From: DASPJR01 sp035628505
Lineage (GTDB): Bacteria > Planctomycetota > SZUA-567 > H5-PLA8
DNA: 64,000 bases
NCBI GenBank assembly: GCA_035628505.1
Contig: DASPJR010000220.1
Span: forward strand, 1-64,000
Direction: 5' to 3'
A program made the translations under genes and the position numbers. The notes under the pieces were generated by a model that had not been told where the DNA came from, made no database searches, and saw nothing but the letters and a program-made list of their open reading frames with translations. This document shows, piece by piece, positions 9,115 through 18,124 of this stretch (within the stretch, counting starts at the first letter, position 1; every line of letters starts with the position of its first letter).

Positions 9115-12100
9115 TCAGCGCCGGATCAGTTGATCGACGTAGTCAATCAGCTTCTCGTATACAGCTTTGTCTGCCTCTTCTGCGTTATCGCGCAGTTGTC
9201 CAAGCGAATCCTGGAACTGGCTCATCAGTTGCCGGTATGCGCCCGAACCCGGAGCGCAATCGGCTTCCATCGCGACTTCCTCCCAGAAGACCTGTGATTC
9301 CTGAAGTATTCTCTCGCGCCACTCGACGCCCGCGCCGGTCTTTGGCTTGCCGCTGAGCACATCATGGACGCGGAAGATGGCTTGCGCGACTGCCTGACCT
9401 TCTTTCCACGGGCTTTTGGGTTCCGGCCTGCCCGCACCATTCTCCCAGCGCAGGGCTTTGCGTGTGAAGATGAAGCGCTTCAAATCTTCCTGTGCCAGCA
9501 GCGGCAGTTTCCATCCGCGGCGATCAAGTTCTTCTTTGATGCGGCCAGTCGGTGCGAGCAGTGCGTACGACAGGGCCATCTCTGTCTTGCGCTCCTGTTC
9601 CTGTTGTGCGCTGACGATGTTCTTTGCCCAGGGTTTCCAGCGTAGCGAAGAGAAATTCGGGTCGCGAACGAACGTCGGATCGATGTACCCCTTGCCGCGG
9701 TTTCTCTGCTTCGTGATGAACATCGACTTACCATTCTCGTCTTCGCAGTACTCAAGCCACTCATTGACATCTGCGTTTGCCCAGTAACGCAGCGAAGTAA
9801 TGTCTTCAATATTCTCAACGTCTTCAGTCGAGTACGCCAGAATGACGAAAGGATTGCCAACTCTGCCGTTCTCGTTGCCGGGCAGGTTGATTTTCACTTC
9901 TTTCAGGCGCCGCATAATGGCTGTCTGCCCGGAGGCCTTTTCAATTTTTATCGGCGGGAAAACAGTCACTTCATGGCGTGCGTCAACGCCCTGCTTGATT
10001 GTCCAGTATGGGCTGCATGTGGCCGCAAGCGTGGCGCACATGTCAAAGATGAACTCTTCGGCTGAAGGCAGCACCAGCCGGCCATTCTCGTCTTCCTTCG
10101 GTTTGCAGCCGAAGAAATTATAGAACTGCTCTTCGACCTCGTGCAGTCGGGAGCTGTTGGTGCGAATCCGTGCGAAACGGTCTTCCCAGACTCTTTTCAG
10201 TTCCTGCACGCAGGCGAAGATCGAAAAGTTGTTCTTTATGAAGTCGTTTTCAAGATGAATGTTCTCTTCAAACTCCCGGCGCAGCCCGTCGCGCAGAGTT
10301 TCTATCGCCCGGGTTTCGGACGACTCCTTCTTTCCTTCGCCGAGCACCGCCGAGCGAAGTTTCTTCAGTGCCCCTTCCGGAATCTGCGGCGCGGGCAGCA
10401 TCTGGTTGACCTTGTCCTGCGAAAGCACTGGCTTGATCTGGCGGCGGTAAAAGCGCTTGGCGTCAAACTTGTGCGGAATCCCATCTTCGGGCCGGTCGGG
10501 ATCGGTGAAGAGCGCCGAAAACAGCTCCGAGTAGATGTTCTGTGTATCGGACTTCTTGCTTGCGCGCAGCTCCACCTGCGCGGTCTTCATGGCGGTGGTC
10601 AACTGCCGCTCGTACTGCATCTGCAGCTGTTTGCAGGAGGGGACGACAATTGCGTTCAGACGCTGTGCGATTTTCTTCAACTCGTCCCGCCAACCATCGT
10701 AGAATCCTTTCGTCTCTTCACGCAGCACCTGATAGCACCAGTACAGGCTGGCGTTGCGTGTCTTTGACACGAGCTCGGCAGCCTCATCCTTATTGAAGCG
10801 CGTGCCGAGAACACCAAAATACTGGCGCCGCGCAAACGCCTTAACCAGCTGCTGCGGATCGCGTTCCTGCGGGAGGGGCATGTCTGTCGGCAAACGGTCG
10901 ACGTCATCGGCAAGCTGTGCATCGAGCGCCTCGAGGAACTTGCAGGCGTTCTCAACCGAGCCTGTTTCCTTTACCAGTTCGTCTATTTTGTCGTACGCGA
11001 GATTGATCGGGTCTTTCTTCATTGATTTTACAGTTTGTGCCACAGCTTCGCGCGCCTGTGATGCCAAACCGCCGCCGGCCCACTTCTTCAGGACTTCCAG
11101 GATTTTTTCAGGCTTGTCGCTTGCAATTGCCTTTTCGAGGTGATCGATGGCGCGGCTGTCCTGGATGCGTTTCAGCAGATTGCTGCAGGCCTTGGCGAAG
11201 AAATCGCCCCGTTCGTCGGGAACAAGTCCCTGCGCCCGATCAGTCAGCTGGATGTCGAGTGATGTTTCATCGTTGTACTTGCGGTAAGCCGCATTGACTT
11301 TCTCGACATCGTGATGCAGGAGCCGCTCGGCCACGATCTGGTGGTAGCGTTCTTCGAAGAACAGACGCAAGGTATTCGCCGGCACCTCGTACGCCGCGGC
11401 CGCCAAGGAGGCATAGGGCTGGTTCGTGTTTGTTTCAGTGCCTTTGATACCGCTGTTGCTCAAGCGCGCATAAAGCGCCGTTCCGACCATTTCGTGGTAC
11501 TGGTCGTTGGTGTCCAGAATCGACTTTGTACCCTGGCCGAAAATGAGGAAGGCGTTGTGCGCGGGCGAAGGCGATTTCTCGTCTCCCGAAAGTACAGCGT
11601 CGGCTTCGAGCACATTCAGTTCGGGGTTGGTCATATTTGGAAGCGAATAGCTCAGCCGCTTCGCGCCGCCCTGGCGATTGCCGTGGATATTCCCAATCCA
11701 GGCGCTCAGTTCGGAAATTCCGGTAAGCGCATTCACCTGCATCTGCAGCCATTCATTGTCGCGCGGCTCCACACGATTCTTGTAGACCGTTGCATCGTAA
11801 AGGAAGCCAATGGGGCACGACTGTTTGCCGCGATCGCGAAGCATCTGGCGTATTTTCAGGGCGATCAGTTCCCAGCAGCCGCGGCCTGTGCCGCCGGCCA
11901 GGCCGGCAATGACGAAAACGTTCAGCTGCGAGAGCGGATCGGCGCCAGTTCCCGGGTGGCTCTTGATAATCTGCGCCAGCAGATCCTCGAAAATGCGTTC
12001 CATGCGCTCGAGATTATGCCAGGTCAGGAAGTAAGAGACGGCGGGGCACTGACCGGCGCCGGCTGCCAGGTCGCGCACATCAGACGCGCGGAAGGGGATG

Positions 12101-12453
12101 AGGTTGCCTTCACCATCCGGCTGGTGCCACCAGTGTTTAACCAGACGTTCATGCGCCGGTTTCTTGCCTTTAGCGAGTGGTTTGACGAAGTACTCGTCGA
12201 CCAGCGGCTGCAGAATGACTTCGTTCATGGAAAGGAACACGCGTGACAGATGCGGCACGCCGTATCCATGCATCTGCTGGTGAATGGTGCGCTCGAACGT
12301 TTCGAGCATCGCCACCTCCGTATCGACGGCGATATAGAAGAGTTCATTGTCCATGCGCGGACGCAGATCGGCGTCCTCAGCCATCAGCTCGTTGAGCCGC
12401 AGGAGTGTCTTGATTCCAGAGCCGCCACAGCCCACCAGGATAGTCGCCGGCAT
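9115..12453 (-). CDS. Large tubulin/FtsZ-like GTPase (Tubulin_2-type)
   Basis: The product is 1112 residues from the chosen ATG, which sits right after AAGGAGG; an in-frame ATG 13 codons upstream lacks this support. The N-terminus MPATILVGCGGSG has the glycine loop that opens the tubulin/FtsZ fold, the next strand reads FYIAVDT, and residues 184-192 read GLAGGTGRG, a match to the GGGTG(S/T)G phosphate-binding signature of tubulin and FtsZ. This agrees with the bacterial tubulin-like family of large proteins (Tubulin_2). At about three times FtsZ length, the rest is a long helical region with no motif I can name. It is flanked by a vWA protein upstream and membrane proteins downstream on the same strand, so it probably polymerises or switches at the membrane as the core of that system rather than in cell division. 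Confidence 0.8.
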   Translation of the reverse strand: MPATILVGCGGSGIKTLLRLNELMAEDADLRPRMDNELFYIAVDTEVAMLETFERTIHQQMHGYGVPHLSRVFLSMNEVILQPLVDEYFVKPLAKGKKPAHERLVKHWWHQPDGEGNLIPFRASDVRDLAAGAGQCPAVSYFLTWHNLERMERIFEDLLAQIIKSHPGTGADPLSQLNVFVIAGLAGGTGRGCWELIALKIRQMLRDRGKQSCPIGFLYDATVYKNRVEPRDNEWLQMQVNALTGISELSAWIGNIHGNRQGGAKRLSYSLPNMTNPELNVLEADAVLSGDEKSPSPAHNAFLIFGQGTKSILDTNDQYHEMVGTALYARLSNSGIKGTETNTNQPYASLAAAAYEVPANTLRLFFEERYHQIVAERLLHHDVEKVNAAYRKYNDETSLDIQLTDRAQGLVPDERGDFFAKACSNLLKRIQDSRAIDHLEKAIASDKPEKILEVLKKWAGGGLASQAREAVAQTVKSMKKDPINLAYDKIDELVKETGSVENACKFLEALDAQLADDVDRLPTDMPLPQERDPQQLVKAFARRQYFGVLGTRFNKDEAAELVSKTRNASLYWCYQVLREETKGFYDGWRDELKKIAQRLNAIVVPSCKQLQMQYERQLTTAMKTAQVELRASKKSDTQNIYSELFSALFTDPDRPEDGIPHKFDAKRFYRRQIKPVLSQDKVNQMLPAPQIPEGALKKLRSAVLGEGKKESSETRAIETLRDGLRREFEENIHLENDFIKNNFSIFACVQELKRVWEDRFARIRTNSSRLHEVEEQFYNFFGCKPKEDENGRLVLPSAEEFIFDMCATLAATCSPYWTIKQGVDARHEVTVFPPIKIEKASGQTAIMRRLKEVKINLPGNENGRVGNPFVILAYSTEDVENIEDITSLRYWANADVNEWLEYCEDENGKSMFITKQRNRGKGYIDPTFVRDPNFSSLRWKPWAKNIVSAQQEQERKTEMALSYALLAPTGRIKEELDRRGWKLPLLAQEDLKRFIFTRKALRWENGAGRPEPKSPWKEGQAVAQAIFRVHDVLSGKPKTGAGVEWRERILQESQVFWEEVAMEADCAPGSGAYRQLMSQFQDSLGQLRDNAEEADKAVYEKLIDYVDQLIRR

Positions 12454-12498
12454 GCATGCCTCCTTAATGACGCAGGGTTTTTCCCCGCTCAATAATTT

Positions 12499-15400
12499 TT
12501 AAAGCGTTCTTTCCGCCCACCACCAAATTGCAGCACCTAACGCGATCAACGCGACGAACAGAACGATCAAGTGCGTGTGAGAATCAGACGCCGCGCGGGT
12601 CAGGCGCAGCCGTATGTTTCGCGTCTCGTCCTTTTCGCCGCGCGTGTCCATCAGCACATAAACTTTCTGTTTGTCGTTGAGCGAGTTCGGCATTTCGACC
12701 AGTGGAAAGTCGCTGTTCGTGAAGCGCACCGTTCCAAGTTCGGTGTTGATTATGAGATCGTCGTTCTTTCCCGCGCCGCTGGTCCAGTGCGGGCTGTCGA
12801 ATAATTTTTTCAGTGGAATGACCGACTTTTTCGTCCAGGCGCTGTAATGCAGCTCGCCTAATGTCTGCGCCGGCGGCCACTCTTCTTCACGAACAGGCAG
12901 CCGGGCGTAGTGCGCCGCGCCCTGCTTACCGTCGCCTGCATCAAACGTCATGTACTCCAATGTCCAGTCACGTGCGCCGTTGCCCGTCATGTAATAGGCC
13001 AGCACGGCAAAAATAATCAGTCCCAGCGCTGCTCCAAGCCAGAACAGCACTGTTTCGGGCTTTTTCAGAACAACCAGAGAAAACACCACTTCGTCGGACA
13101 CCGGCTGTCCTGCGGCGTCGGGAGGGCCTGAGACTCGAAGTTTGAGTTCATGCGTGCCAATCGTTTTGAGCGGCAGCGAAGCCGCGCCTTTTTCCAGCGG
13201 CTTTCCGTTCAGCAGCCACTCACGCGTGATAATGTCGCCTGTGGATTCGTCTTTTAATTCGATGAGCGTGTCTGGATAAAGTTTTGCAATGGGGGTTCCA
13301 TTGGACAGCAGCTTTGCCGCGGCCTTTGGCGGATTGGTAACAATGGATATGGTCGCGGTCGCTTCAGTGCTTTTTCCTCCTTTACCCGAGACTTTCGCCG
13401 TAACGGTCTGCGCGCCGGGCCGGGAGTACGCGTGATGAACGGGATTCAGGTTGGTTACGGTTAAGGGCGCTGAACCGTCGCCGAAATCCCAGTGGATGCT
13501 CTGGACCGGCTGCGCGCACTGCACCTGGAAGCTGACGGGCTCGTTCAATCCAAAAGTCTTGTTCTGCACGGCGATCGCGGCCTGAATGTCAGGCCAGTAC
13601 ACCGCAAGCCTGGCGACGTCTCTTGGCGTCTTCTCTTTCAGCTGCTCCGGCAGCACGCCCGACGCCTCAATCGAGACTTCCATTTCGGCGGGGCCGTCCT
13701 CAAATGTATGTTCCAGTCGCGCGATTCTGCGTCCGGCCTCGTCCACAGCATTAGCCAGTTTAGGCTGGAACAGTTGCTTGCCGTTTGCTTGGAGCGCCCA
13801 TTGCACCTGGCTCATGTTCGGGCCGTCAAGCTCGGCTTCAAAGACAACACGCTTTCCGAATTCCACGCGGCTTCCCGCGGCCGGCTTGATGATGCGCACC
13901 ACCCGTCCGCTGGCATCAATGACAAGAGGAATGGTAGCGCTCGGTGGCGTAAGCGAGATTCCGTCTTCCAGTTTCGCTTTGGCCGTGATGAGCACATCCG
14001 AGAGCTTCGAGGCTTCCTCGAAGGTGTACTCCATGATGACGTTTTTTTTACCGGCCTCGTCGGCAACGGGGCGGTCGACCTGAAAAACAGATTTGCCATC
14101 CTTCGACGTAATCTCCCAATGCACGGCCTTGACAGGTCCATCTACAGTGGCTCTGAACTGAACCTTCTGACCGTAAATGAAATGCTTGCTGGCCTGCGGT
14201 TCAATAATGGCGATCGCCGGCCGGGGGAGTGCGTCGATCGTGAGTTCCCTGGAGTAAACAGTGCACTTGTCTGCGATCGCCGCCACCTTGATTGTGTGCC
14301 GGCCGGGGTTTGTGAACACGTGGGCGAGTTGATCTCCTTTGCCGCGCGGGTCGATGAACTCATCGCCATCAATCAGCCAGCGGCAGCGGTCCACTTCACC
14401 GCGTATGGCACAGGATAGTGCGACAGTCTCGCCGACGAACACGGGGCCTTTCACGGGATTAACTGCAGCTTCAACGAGTATGATCTTCAGGTTGATTTTT
14501 TTCGCGGCCACGCGTCCAGGACCGGCATCAACTTTCAGCGTAACGGGGTAAACTCCAGGTTTGTTGTAGGCGTAGCGCACTTCCGCGCCCTGCTCGCGGC
14601 TGCCATCGCCGAAGTCCCAGAGCACCTTGCCGTTCTGCACGCTATTAACGTAAAAGAGAATCGATTGACCAACGGGGAAGGATTCGCCGTCGCGTGGGCG
14701 GAAATCGGAGTCGCCGATCTCGAGTCCTTCTCCTTTGTTGAAAACGACATTCACGCGCTCAGCTCCGAGAAACTCAAAGCGCTTGATCTTTGGATACGTT
14801 ATCGAAAGCGCCGCTCGATATTTCTGATCGATCTTGAGCTGCTCGGCATTGATCACATCGACTGGAATCTGGAATTCGCGGTTATCAAAGGGAATCTTAA
14901 ACTGCGTCGTTTTGATGGATACAGGCGTGGCGGGGTCAGGAATATAAGTAACGGTGCTTTCAAGAGCAGCACCGGCTGAGGCCGCCTTAAGTCTTTCAAG
15001 GCGTTCATCGGAAACGATGAGGCGCATGCGAATTGACTGGTTTTTGTGGAGATTAGGATTTTCGAGCTGCACATCGCCGGGAGGATAGACGTCCACCGCG
15101 ACGAGCAAGGGAATGTCCTTTGGATTGTTAGTGCAGAGCTCCCTGGCAAGCGGCGGTTTCACATTGCCGATCAGATTCACCCTGAAGATGACACGATTGT
15201 TTTCAGCCGTCAGCTCCGCCATTCTCTTTTCGCAATCAGCGCGGGTGAGCTTCGAACTGGTGTCCTCGCCATCAGTGAATGCTTTGATAAAAATGGAGCG
15301 GACGCTGCGCGCCTTCGACAGGTGCTGCGCGTATTCCAGGGCTTTTCCCCAGGCGTCGTAAAAGGCGGTCTGGCCGCGCGGCGCAGAGTAAGTGCGAATG

Positions 15401-15732
15401 AACTGTTGGATTTGAGAACGGTCCTGGTCGGTTGAAACGCGCCACTCCTTTACCACTTCGATTTTGGAGGAGAACACAGCCAGCCAGATGTGTGAATGGA
15501 GTGGCGTTGTATCGATGAACTCGCAGAAGGTATCCTGCATCTCTTCCCAGCGCGTCTTTCCGCTGGACATGTTTGCGGACATGGATTCAGAGTGATCGAT
15601 TACAAGCAGGTACGCCGAACCATGCGGGGGGATGTCTGCCGCCAGAGTGGCGGCACTGAGCACGAGTGCAATAGCGAACAGCGGATTAAGAAGAGATTTT
15701 AATAGATTCGCACGAGGTGCAAAGACTCTCAT
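12499..15732 (-). CDS. Exported vWA-domain protein with PKD-type repeats and C-terminal membrane anchors
   Basis: The 1077-residue product begins at an ATG preceded by GAAGGG; longer in-frame versions exist (to 15843) but lack a ribosome site. Residues 1-32 form a signal peptide or membrane anchor (LLNPLFAIALVLSAATLAA). A von Willebrand A domain follows with a complete MIDAS metal site: DHSES (DxSxS), the Thr in GQTAFYDA, and the Asp in FTDGEDT. The centre is a series of beta-sandwich modules, at least two with the PKD signature WDFGDGS followed by YxxPG and VTxKV. Near the C-terminus are one membrane segment (about FWLGAALGLIIFAVLAYYM) and a second at the very end (LIVLFVALIALGAAIWWW). It should display the vWA and PKD parts outside the cytoplasm. 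It lies just upstream of the tubulin-like gene. Confidence 0.8.
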   Translation of the reverse strand: MRVFAPRANLLKSLLNPLFAIALVLSAATLAADIPPHGSAYLLVIDHSESMSANMSSGKTRWEEMQDTFCEFIDTTPLHSHIWLAVFSSKIEVVKEWRVSTDQDRSQIQQFIRTYSAPRGQTAFYDAWGKALEYAQHLSKARSVRSIFIKAFTDGEDTSSKLTRADCEKRMAELTAENNRVIFRVNLIGNVKPPLARELCTNNPKDIPLLVAVDVYPPGDVQLENPNLHKNQSIRMRLIVSDERLERLKAASAGAALESTVTYIPDPATPVSIKTTQFKIPFDNREFQIPVDVINAEQLKIDQKYRAALSITYPKIKRFEFLGAERVNVVFNKGEGLEIGDSDFRPRDGESFPVGQSILFYVNSVQNGKVLWDFGDGSREQGAEVRYAYNKPGVYPVTLKVDAGPGRVAAKKINLKIILVEAAVNPVKGPVFVGETVALSCAIRGEVDRCRWLIDGDEFIDPRGKGDQLAHVFTNPGRHTIKVAAIADKCTVYSRELTIDALPRPAIAIIEPQASKHFIYGQKVQFRATVDGPVKAVHWEITSKDGKSVFQVDRPVADEAGKKNVIMEYTFEEASKLSDVLITAKAKLEDGISLTPPSATIPLVIDASGRVVRIIKPAAGSRVEFGKRVVFEAELDGPNMSQVQWALQANGKQLFQPKLANAVDEAGRRIARLEHTFEDGPAEMEVSIEASGVLPEQLKEKTPRDVARLAVYWPDIQAAIAVQNKTFGLNEPVSFQVQCAQPVQSIHWDFGDGSAPLTVTNLNPVHHAYSRPGAQTVTAKVSGKGGKSTEATATISIVTNPPKAAAKLLSNGTPIAKLYPDTLIELKDESTGDIITREWLLNGKPLEKGAASLPLKTIGTHELKLRVSGPPDAAGQPVSDEVVFSLVVLKKPETVLFWLGAALGLIIFAVLAYYMTGNGARDWTLEYMTFDAGDGKQGAAHYARLPVREEEWPPAQTLGELHYSAWTKKSVIPLKKLFDSPHWTSGAGKNDDLIINTELGTVRFTNSDFPLVEMPNSLNDKQKVYVLMDTRGEKDETRNIRLRLTRAASDSHTHLIVLFVALIALGAAIWWWAERTL

Positions 15733-15897
15733 CCGCAGCCCTTCACGCATGCTCAAACAGCAATCGTGGGCATTACAAATAGTGATTAAGAGGGAGTATA
15801 GATTTTCCATGGCGCTGGTGCAATTCATTTTCGCAGCGGACACAGCCGTACAAGCATTGATGCACTCAGCGTGTCTGGCGGCCGGCGGCCTTCAGGT

Positions 15898-16869
15898 TCA
15901 CTTTTCTTCCTTGTCAATCGAAGGAAGTTCCTGAATCTGGGCCTTCATGGCTTTCCAGCTCTGGTCTGATCTCCGGCCGCCTGTGACCTCTTCGATCAGC
16001 AGCGGCGTAGGCCAGAGGCGTGAATCCTCGTCCACTGAAACAAGCAGACCGATGCCGTGCTGCACCGACAGATCACTTCGGATCCGCTGAAGACGTTGGG
16101 GTGACGTGCCGCAGGCCAGAGCCGCAATATCGGGAGCAGACTGCTGAGCCTGGCGTGTTTGGAAGTATCCCGTCACTGTCGCAAGGACGAACACAATGTG
16201 AACGTTCGTGAGGCGGTACTGCTTCTGCAGCCTGCCCAGCGTGATTGAGGAGGATCGTCGAAGTTTGCGGCAGAAATTTATGATCTCTTTTTCTGCCTCT
16301 TCCGGGAGGTTTTTGTCGGGAAAGAAATTCAATCCGCGCAGTTCCCGGACCTTGATCAGTAGAGCCGCGCCCGCTTCCCAGCACTGCTCATCGTTCTGCC
16401 ACGGAAGATCCCGTTGAAGCTCCGCCAGGGGTGCAGCAGGAGGTTCTGACTGCACCGCATCAGGCAGCGAAGCTTGATTGAACCTTTGAAGCACAGCCTG
16501 GAACTCTTCTGCAGATTTCTGAAATGCCTGCTCCGCGCTGAACATCTTGCCCAATGACTGCTTAAGTTCCTCTTCCTCGGCCGAAGTGAGGTCGTAGAGA
16601 ATGGATTTTCTCGTGCGCTTGAGAGAGGCGAGATGGCCAGTCGTCGAATTCAGGAGGACGACTCGCGTCCTGCTTGCGCGGACGACCAGCAATTCGTCGC
16701 CGGCGCTGTTAAACAGGCGTTTTATCGCAAGCTGGCCGGAGACGATTGCCTGACGAAGCCTCGCATGGAAATAGGAAAGGCTCCAGCATTCCCTCCGCAG
16801 GCGCTGAAGCAGTCTGCGCGCTGCGAGTTCCGACTGCAGGTTTCCGACGTTTACAATTATCTACGCCAT
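15898..16869 (-). CDS. Unknown protein, first gene of the tubulin-like/vWA locus, with an in-frame TAG at codon 3
   Basis: The best start is ATG at 16867-16869, nine bases after AAGGAG (16879-16884). This ATG is followed by GCG and then TAG, after which the same frame runs for more than 300 codons with good coding character (NLQSELAARRLLQRLRRE, then ARLRQAIVSGQLAIKRLF). The first usable start after the TAG is a TTG at 16692, inside the protein-like stretch and without a ribosome site. So the gene is either disrupted by a TGG-to-TAG change, misread in the sequence, or needs suppression. The product (about 320 residues) is soluble and helical, with a conserved-looking block around NVHIVFVLATVTGYFQ and DLSVQHGIGLLVSVDED that could be a winged-helix-like unit; no family is recognised. 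It is 165 bp upstream of the vWA gene on the same strand. Confidence 0.55.
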
Positions 16870-16878
16870 AGCTGCTGT

Positions 16879-16884
16879 CTCCTT
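16879..16884 (-). promoter_or_regulatory. Shine-Dalgarno site supporting the ATG before the codon-3 TAG
   Basis: On the minus strand the bases read AAGGAG, nine bases before ATG at 16869. It is the only strong ribosome site near the start of this reading frame and is the reason for placing the start upstream of the in-frame TAG. Confidence 0.6.
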
Positions 16885-17059
16885 GGACCCTGCACACTGT
16901 TACGTTGATAGATGGGGAATCTGACACTGCGGCCTGAGAGAAAATGACTTGAGGGGGAAATGGACTGAAAACTTCAACGTTCCCTTTGCCCGGACATCCA
17001 GTGTCCGCGGCAGATGGCTTATTCATGGTGTTGCGGGCGATCCCGGAGAATCCTGAGCT

Positions 17060-17503
17060 ATGCCAGGCGAACACGGCGATAACGGAAGTATCCCCAGATC
17101 CGGAGTGTGGGCGGGCTATTACCTTTACTCCGCCCGCGGAGCCAGGCACGCTCAGCGCATGAAGCTGGCATTCTCGCCAGCTGGCGCTCTGAGCGGTGAC
17201 GGCGACGATGATATCGGCTTCTTCCGGGTGGCCGGGCAATTCGATCCGGCTTCCAACGTAGTGCTTTGGGTTAAGACTTATCCGGGCAGCCACGATGTCC
17301 ACTACCGCGGGTTTTATGAGAAACGCCGCATTTGGGGAACCTGGCGAATCCAGAACACGCGCGGCGGCTTCTGCATCTGGCCTGAAGGAATGCAGAACGG
17401 CGAAACGCAAGCCGAGAAGATTGCAGACGAACGCCCAGCGGAAGCTGCGATTGCGGCAAACGCAAAAATGAATTTGTCGCGGCGCTTTACTCGCAAGAGC
17501 TGA
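17060..17503 (+). CDS. Unknown protein, 147 residues
   Basis: The family is not recognised. The product is soluble, without signal peptide, and beta-rich with many aromatic residues: GVWAGYYLYS near the N-terminus, then MKLAFSPAGALSGDGDDDIGFF, VVLWVKTYPG, VHYRGFYE and IWGTWRI. The alternation of strands with Gly and Asp turns suggests a small beta-barrel (lipocalin-like) fold, which is inference. A GGAG lies 12 bases before the ATG, a long spacing. It is divergent from the tubulin-like/vWA locus (190 bp apart) and 13 bp upstream of the next unknown gene, with which it probably forms an operon. Confidence 0.55.
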   Translation: MPGEHGDNGSIPRSGVWAGYYLYSARGARHAQRMKLAFSPAGALSGDGDDDIGFFRVAGQFDPASNVVLWVKTYPGSHDVHYRGFYEKRRIWGTWRIQNTRGGFCIWPEGMQNGETQAEKIADERPAEAAIAANAKMNLSRRFTRKS

Positions 17504-17516
17504 TTAGAGATTCCCA

Positions 17517-18074
17517 ATGATAGATCTAACTGTGCGCCTGGTCATCGATGATGTCGCCGTCGAAGGACGGATAAATCAGCTCTCGCGCCGCTGGATAAGT
17601 ATCGAAATAACCAAGCCCTACAAAGGCGTGTCGGACGGAAGTTACATTCCCTATTTTGCAGCCGGACTGGTTCGATTCGAAGAGGACGGCAAGTTGACTG
17701 AACGAGGCCGCTGCAGCGCCGAGCGGCTTCTCAGACAATTGTTCCTGAATTGCCGAATCATCGATGAGAACAAAGGGGAAATCCTGAAGCTATATAAGGA
17801 AGTGCATCAGCGACATGCAGCAGCATGCCCGAAATCGGATGAGCAGAATCGGATTCGGGAGGAGCGAAAGTCGCTGCGGCTTAAATTTCGCAGCGGTCAG
17901 ATCAGCAATGTTGAATACCAGAAACGCCTCGGGCCGCTGAAAAAAGCACAGCGCGACCTTGCACTGATGCCATTGCAGATGGACGCGGAACTATGTGCCG
18001 CCATTCGACAACGATTCGGAGCTAGTCTTTCCGCGGAGTCACTCAGTGAGTTGCTGCGATTGCTTGTGAAATAA
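17517..18074 (+). CDS. Unknown protein, 185 residues
   Basis: The family is not recognised. The N-terminal half is beta-rich (LTVRLVIDDVAVEGRI, then WISIEITKPY); the second half is helical and strongly charged (EILKLYKEVHQRH, NRIREERKSLRLKFRSG, YQKRLGPLKKAQRDL). No signal peptide or membrane segment is present, so it should be cytoplasmic. It follows the previous gene by 13 bp and ends with TAA four bases before a strong hairpin that probably terminates the pair. Confidence 0.55.
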   Translation: MIDLTVRLVIDDVAVEGRINQLSRRWISIEITKPYKGVSDGSYIPYFAAGLVRFEEDGKLTERGRCSAERLLRQLFLNCRIIDENKGEILKLYKEVHQRHAAACPKSDEQNRIREERKSLRLKFRSGQISNVEYQKRLGPLKKAQRDLALMPLQMDAELCAAIRQRFGASLSAESLSELLRLLVK

Positions 18075-18077
18075 AAA

Positions 18078-18106
18078 AGGCCGGCGCTCATCGAAAACGC
18101 CGGCCT
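18078..18106. terminator. Bidirectional hairpin terminator between convergent genes
   Basis: A nine-base perfect stem AGGCCGGCG / CGCCGGCCT (18078-18086 and 18098-18106) encloses an 11-base loop. It lies between the convergent genes ending at 18074 (plus) and 18125 (minus). The A-run before the stem serves as a T-run for minus-strand transcripts; there is no long T-run on the plus side. Confidence 0.7.
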
Positions 18107-18124
18107 GTCCATCATTTCACATTA

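Noticed and set aside
11311..12246. Plus-strand frame of 311 codons
   Set aside because: It is antisense to the tubulin-like gene and covers its GGTGRG motif on the other strand.
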